NCBI GenBank assembly: GCA_038030265.1
Contig: CM075941.1
Coordinates: 18,600,001 to 18,664,000, forward strand
Source: Corythucha ciliata
Taxonomy: Eukaryota; Arthropoda; Insecta; Hemiptera; Tingidae
Reading direction: 5' to 3'
Length of the DNA: 64,000 nucleotides
The translations under genes were made by a program, and so were the position numbers. Every line of letters starts with the position of its first letter. The first letter of the stretch is position 1. Positions 59,416-64,000 of this stretch are shown one piece after another. A model generated the notes under the pieces. The model saw nothing but the letters and a program-made list of their open reading frames with translations, ran no database searches and had not been told where the DNA came from.

Positions 59416-60300
59416 CAGTGGCCCGCAATCTTTTCTGAGCCACGGCACCCCTTTGCGTTATGTCTTACCCTGCGGCACCCTGTCCTAGACGTCGATTTAA
59501 CGGTGTAACTAGAATATCTTTTAGTTCAAAATTGTTAATATAACTTGTCAATTAATGTTAAAAGCATATTTTTTTTAAAAAAAAAATTCCATCCATTTTG
59601 ACATCAGACCCCCAGAGTGGGTGGTTCTGGTCTCATCAGTCCGCCCGGCAGCAGAGGAGCTCTGCACTAATCCCCGTTCCTGGCTCTCAACCTTACCTGG
59701 CAAAACAAAATCAGCAAGGACCTGGCTCACCAGGCTGATGAGACCAGGACCAAATACTTCTGATAGCTGAAGGTCTGGGTCAAAACGGATACTGAACCGA
59801 ATCCTTGGTGCAATTTTTTGAGTTGTATAGAGTCGTCCTGTCGTTTCTCAAATGGATACCTTCACTTCGAATTTTCATGTACTTGCACTTGCACCATGGT
59901 GGAAAACGGATTTCGAATCCGATCGCATATACTTGTCAAGGCCAGAGGAGTATTTGTCGAGAGCCAGTTTAAAATTCATTTGGTGCTTTTGACGTCTTCA
60001 AAAATTTGAAGATTTGACTTTTCCTGACCAGAAAACAATTTTATTTGTTTATTGGGAAACATCTCCAAATTATTCGGCCACGTACTGATCTCTCTGAAGG
60101 CTGCGATACTTCGTCTGAGGGGTGGGCGACAAAATACTATCAGAGGAACCTTGCAGATCTGAATGGCTGCATTGACGCGAGGTGTTGGATAGAGTTAGCC
60201 AAGTAAGATAATATTGTCCTCCAGCCGTCGTTATTCAAGAGAACACGCTAGTCCTCATGATTTGCAATAGGTGCCGCGGCACCCCTGTTGCGGACCACTG
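59416..60300. mobile_element. 885-bp hAT-like non-autonomous element
   Basis: The ends are CAGTGGCCCGCAA and TTGCGGACCACTG, followed inside by GCCACGGCACCCC and its complement GCGGCACCCC. They are flanked by 8-bp repeats ATTTAGAC (59408-59415) and ATTAAGAC (60301-60308), 7 of 8 matching. It split a GGCCATTTTTA-type array. A smaller inverted pair (CTGGTCTCATCAG / CTGATGAGACCAG) lies inside. No transposase frame was recognised. Confidence 0.85.
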
Positions 60301-60799
60301 ATTAAGACCCTGAAAAATGGTATAACGGACGATTCGCGCCTTTAAAATGGCTAAACTGACTGGCGATTCGCGCTCTAAAAATAGCGAAACTGATTTTACG
60401 ACCCCCCGAATTTGCTCCCTAGAAATGCCTGAACCGGTGATTCCTGCCCTGAAAATTGCCAAAATTTACCGTTCGTGAGTAGAAAATGGCTCAACGGGCA
60501 ATTCCCCCTTTAAAACCGGTAAAACTGACCATTCGGACCCTAAAACGGCAAATTGATTCTTGCCTTGAAAATATCGTCCTGGCTAATATTACTATTGTTA
60601 TAAATGACCTGGCAATTGGCACCAAAGATATATTCTTTTTCCAGTAGCACTGACATTACATCCAAGGTGTAGCAGGCGCTACACCTCTCCAGTATAGGGG
60701 GTGGGTGGTCCGTGATAGAGGAGGTGATAAATAACATCAAGGTCTATATTTTTGGCTACAGAGGCTCAATTTCCACTGGAATAATCTGTTTCCACGTTC

Positions 60800-61330
60800 A
60801 CTTTGAAACTTTATAAGGCGAAATTGACACTAATGCAGGAGAGAATTGATAGTTTGACAGTTTTGAATGTCGAAATCGACAATTTCAAGGGCGAAACCGG
60901 CATTTTCCAGGGAAAAATTAACAGTTTATACGACGAAATTGGCTGTTTCAAGGACAAACTTGACGGTTACGAGGACGAATTCACAGTTTATCGAATGAAA
61001 TTTACAGTTTCCAGGACAAAATTGTCAGGTTATTGGACAAAATTGACGATTCCCAGGACGAAATTGGCAGTTTCTCGAACGAAACAGATGGTTTCCGGGA
61101 CAAATGTCATTGATAGTTTCCGGGTCGAAATGGACAGTTCTAAGAACAAAATCGACAGTTTTGAACGACAGTTTGAATGACGAAATTGAGATTTTGCGAA
61201 TGAAATTGACAGTTTCATGGATGAATTCGGCAGTTTCAAGGACGGAATTGCCAGCTTAGAAGACGAAATTGACAGTTTGTTATGACAAAATTGACACTTA
61301 TCGGACGAAATTGACAGTTCCAAGGACTTA
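60800..61330. repeat. GACGAAATTGACAGTTTC minisatellite
   Basis: Regular units of about 27-30 bp resemble 'GACGAAATTGACAGTTTCAA'. Because the period is close to a multiple of 3, both strands stay open (60803-61180 plus, 61030-61365 minus). These frames read as repeat peptide, not as genes. Confidence 0.7.
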
Positions 61331-61469
61331 ATTGAATTTAGAAGACCCTTTCTTCGGACAATCATGGGAGTACTCCCCTCCTCACCGCACTACCATAGTC
61401 ACAAGTGTGAATTCGAGGGAGGGGGAGTTTTCAGTCTCTAATTCTTTAGGGTCTTCTAAATTCAATTAA
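61328..61469. mobile_element. 142-bp MITE with 22-bp perfect terminal inverted repeats
   Basis: TTAATTGAATTTAGAAGACC continues CT at the left and is perfectly mirrored at 61448-61469. TTAA forms the outer four bases at both ends, compatible with a TTAA target duplication. Inner C-rich and G-rich tracts pair as well. Confidence 0.75.
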
Positions 61470-61570
61470 TTCACGTGACGTATTATTACATGCACTGACC
61501 CGATAGGTGCAGTTTGAGTTCCAGGAGGGGATTTCTCTCTGGTGAATTCGCTCTTCGCGTGGACTCCCAG

Positions 61571-61640
61571 TGTCGGGTAGCTCAGTTGGTAGAGCACCTG
61601 CCGCGAAACCAGGAGGTCGTGAGTTCCAGTCCCACCTGGG
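61571..61640 (+). repeat. tRNA-like segment (tRNA relic or SINE head)
   Basis: It has an A-box TAGCTCAGTTGG (61578-61589), the D-arm GGTAGAGC and a B-box-like GTTCCAGTCC (61623-61632). The anticodon arm pairs only as CCTG/CAGG and lacks U33, and the acceptor stem does not pair. It runs straight into the GGGGCCGTATTAC repeat. Confidence 0.45.
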
Positions 61641-61755
61641 GCCGTATTACGAACCCGTGTGAAAATGCCGCAAGATGCGGTATTGCTATAGCGGGATAGT
61701 ATTATTTCTTATTCGGCGTCCTTAGATACCGCTAGTGGCATTTTTCCCGGGAAAT
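61637..61755. repeat. GGGGCCGYATTAC-type repeat, copy 2
   Basis: Close relative of 21123-21235 with the same orientation and hairpin arms (AAAATGCCGC ... GGCATTTTT). Here it is attached to a tRNA-like head, in the other copy to a foldback loop. Confidence 0.65.
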
Positions 61756-62400
61756 GCTTTTTCGGACCTCGAAAGATTCTCCGGCGTCGAGGAATAATCG
61801 TCGAAAACCAATGAAAGGGGCAAACGTTCTATTCTTGGCGCTGACAGCCCTTTTTAGAGGCGTTTTGGCCGAGACCGCGGGGTAAGGGATGGCCCTAAGA
61901 ATCGCCCACCATGAGCCAAAAACCTGCATGGCTATTTTGAAATGCAAATTTTGCCTCTTTGCCTAATTTTGCTCATTGGGGATTTCGGAAAAAATGACCA
62001 AAATTTGAAATTTTTATTTCGGAGGGTTTTTTTACTTGGGGAATCTGGCAATCGATACCGCCGTTTTTGGCCTGCAGACCCTTTCTGATACTACGGCTAT
62101 TGTAAGAAAAGTCATGGTAGTGGTATCTACATGGTAAATACATATCATACACACGGATTTAAGAATGTATTTCATTTAAGCGTCAGTTCCAAAAGGAAAC
62201 AAAGTTGGCTCTGGCGTAAATACATGCGTTGATGGATTTTGTGAAATTCAAGAATTTATCAACAAAAATAAAACAAATAAATAACTATTAGTTAAGGTAG
62301 GTATCTCTTAAAAAAATTAAAGCCCTAATTTACAAGCAAAAGGCTCATTAAAAACAAAATTTACAATATTTTACATTTTTTTGCAAAGAAAATCCTTGGA

Positions 62401-63944
62401 TCACGATTGATGTGGACAATATACTTGAGTCCATGGCACACACTGACGCGTTTCCGCTTTGAATCTCATTCCTTGAGGGCACAAAAATGATTCCTTGGTG
62501 CCGTCAACGTGACACAAGTGAAATGCCTAAAGAATAGAGAACAAAATGGTGATGATTCAATCTGACAATCATCATTTACTCACAAAAAATATAAAATGTA
62601 CAGAATGTGAGGAGCACTAGGATGAGGAGCAAGAGGATGACTATACAGGTAAGCATCGCGTAATCAGGAATATACAACCTTAGTGGAAGATACTTTTTTT
62701 TGAATGGAGTTGATGGACTTGGCAGTAAAGAAAAAAAAAAATTGAAATGGTGTTGATTTGAAGTGATGATTTAGATGATTCACTCTATTACCGGGAAAAA
62801 AAACCCTCGAATACAAGCATTAATTACCTACTTGAAGCCCCGTTTTTTATGTCGTAATTGCGCTATTTCAACCGTACGTAAAGCGTGCTGTGCTGAGTTC
62901 AATAGCTTTCACTCGTTTTTTTTTTTGGTTTTTTTTTTTATAAGTCACGTCGATCGCTCACATTAAATGAGGAAGTTTTTTATATATTGTATAACATAAC
63001 GAGCAAATAACAACGAAAATAAAATACGCATTCCTCCCTTCCAACTCAATCTTGCAACAATCAATCACCGCGTTATTACTTTACGTCTATAAGCCATCAA
63101 CTAAAGCCATCCTCACTGTGGAGAGAGAGAGAAAACAAGAAAATCACCTGGCAATTCGCTTTATTGTCTGGAAACATCATGGCGAATAATTTGACCTGTG
63201 GACACCTGAAGTCGGTCCTGGGCACTTTGTTCAGGTTAGGGTGACGCCCGTTCGTAGCGTCGTCGCGTCTCGTGTGGCGTAAAATTCGGTTAGTTAAATC
63301 ATCGAAAATATTGCCGAAACTATTCCAGTACTGGAACAAACAGTAAAAACACGTTACGACTTTCCATAGTCAGAACATCGCGTACGACTGCGGGGAGAGG
63401 AATACTTTGGGTCCAGACGGTAGCTCAGGATTGTAAGGGTTGGCGATTTCGAACGAGTTTTCAACATTGTTCAAAGGCTCTTCGTCCTCAGCTTCGAAAA
63501 ATGGTTTGGCCGGAAGGCGCAGTACAGTTTCGTGGGGTCGCTGAGGCGGTATCAACAGGTGATGCACGTTCGAGGGTGGTCGAATGATGTAGGTGGATTC
63601 AACCAAGTTGTTGAAAGGATATCTGCCCTCTGGAGGAGCATACCTGAAAAAAAACAATAACAATATAAGAAATGACGGTGAGGAAATGTTTACAAAGGGA
63701 CAAATTCATACCTCCCATCGGGCTTCTGAATTAGTTTTATTATCGACTTCCGTATGTCTGAATCATCGCGGTGTGAGTTATAATGAGATTCACGATGTCT
63801 CGATTCCAAAAGTACGCCGTCCGGCACTGCAATTCCTTGGGAGTTGAGACGATTCAAAGCCAGACGGTCGGACCGAAAAGCATCTTCGGGGATTTTCCCT
63901 CCCAAGTATGGCAGTACTTGTTCTCTGAAGATTTGCCTCTTTTG
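62401..63944 (-). CDS. Protein with C-terminal chitin-binding type-2 (peritrophin-A) domain, partial
   Basis: Visible exons: 63944-63712, 63643-63406, 63330-63148, 62526-62401, giving 259 residues plus stop. The N-terminus lies upstream of the GGCAG acceptor at 63945 and off the right edge. The last ~60 residues form one CBM14 domain with six Cys (visible residues 200, 217, 223, 234, 247, 255) and the usual aromatic and Gly positions (DFRCPQ, NCQAFHLCHVDGTK, FLCPQGMRF, QCVPW). Such secreted proteins bind chitin in cuticle or gut lining. The preceding part is hydrophilic and Pro/Arg-rich, without a recognised domain. The second exon's donor (AAA|GTATTC) was chosen because it keeps phase and precedes an in-frame stop; it is less certain than the others. 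Confidence 0.85.
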
Positions 63945-64000
63945 CTGCCGAAAAAAGGGGGAGGGTGTTATAAGCTCAAGCAAAACAAAATGGTCTGATG

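Larger units (their letters stand above)
57813..62400. other. Intergenic region between aldehyde oxidase and the chitin-binding gene
   Basis: The aldehyde oxidase promoter must lie just above 57812; I see no clear TATA box. Then come a GGCCATTTTTA-type array 59000-59400, a hAT-like element 59416-60300 and the array again 60300-60600. A GACAGTTTC-type array 60800-61330, a 142-bp MITE 61328-61469 and a tRNA-like plus GGGGCCG repeat 61571-61755 follow. The stretch 61760-62400 shows nothing recognisable. Confidence 0.65.

Noticed and set aside
59818..60009. 63-aa frame inside the hAT-like element
   Set aside because: Too short and without transposase motifs; not taken as a gene.
60803..61365. 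125- and 111-aa frames resembling a coiled-coil protein
   Set aside because: They arise from a ~27-30-bp repeat whose period stays near a multiple of 3 and keeps both strands open.

Overview
The window is nuclear DNA of an arthropod, most likely an insect. The genes have many short GT-AG introns. The protein types are those of an insect: aldehyde oxidase, a CYP4 P450, a chitin-binding cuticle-type protein and an errantivirus-like env remnant. The space between and inside genes is packed with degenerate minisatellites and foldback elements. No bacterial, plasmid or phage signal was seen.

Layout, left to right. (1) 68-15373, minus: 5' part of unc79 (NALCN channel complex), 14 coding exons. It starts with a 22-nt microexon and runs off the left edge. 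Its first intron (7.3 kb) holds a broken errantivirus (integrase and env) and its 4.4-kb intron is minisatellite. (2) 16383-24144, minus: TFIIA large subunit, complete in 7 exons, with a 6.35-kb first intron carrying a 1.95-kb inverted repeat. (3) 24698-29562, plus: DNA polymerase epsilon subunit 2, 3 exons, head-to-head with TFIIA over 553 bp. (4) 29610-37335, minus: CYP4-family P450, 12 exons, tail-to-tail with POLE2 over 47 bp; one intron is GC-AG. (5) 41541-57812, minus: aldehyde oxidase-type molybdo-flavoenzyme, 24 exons, 1,327 aa, with one GC-AG intron and two very large repeat-filled introns (3.9 and 6.9 kb). (6) 62401-63944, minus: C-terminal part of a protein ending in one chitin-binding type-2 domain; its 5' end lies off the right edge.

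The genes are unrelated in pathway: ion channel, transcription, replication, oxidation, cuticle. Five of the six lie on the minus strand. The splice models were built by hand. All four complete genes close in frame (1062, 1548, 1497 and 3984 nt, all divisible by 3) and end at a stop, which supports the exon boundaries.

The most unusual content is the non-coding DNA. It has several families of about 25-35-bp degenerate tandem repeats, three arrays of a TGTGGTT-type minisatellite, and a palindromic CTAGTCGAGTCG array. It also has at least eight hairpin, MITE-like or hAT-like elements, several with visible target-site duplications, and a tRNA-headed compound retroposon with a 14-bp duplication. 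An unidentified two-exon 3' gene end sits just inside one arm of a 3.75-kb inverted-repeat-bounded segment within an aldehyde oxidase intron. I did not find a clearly new multi-gene system.
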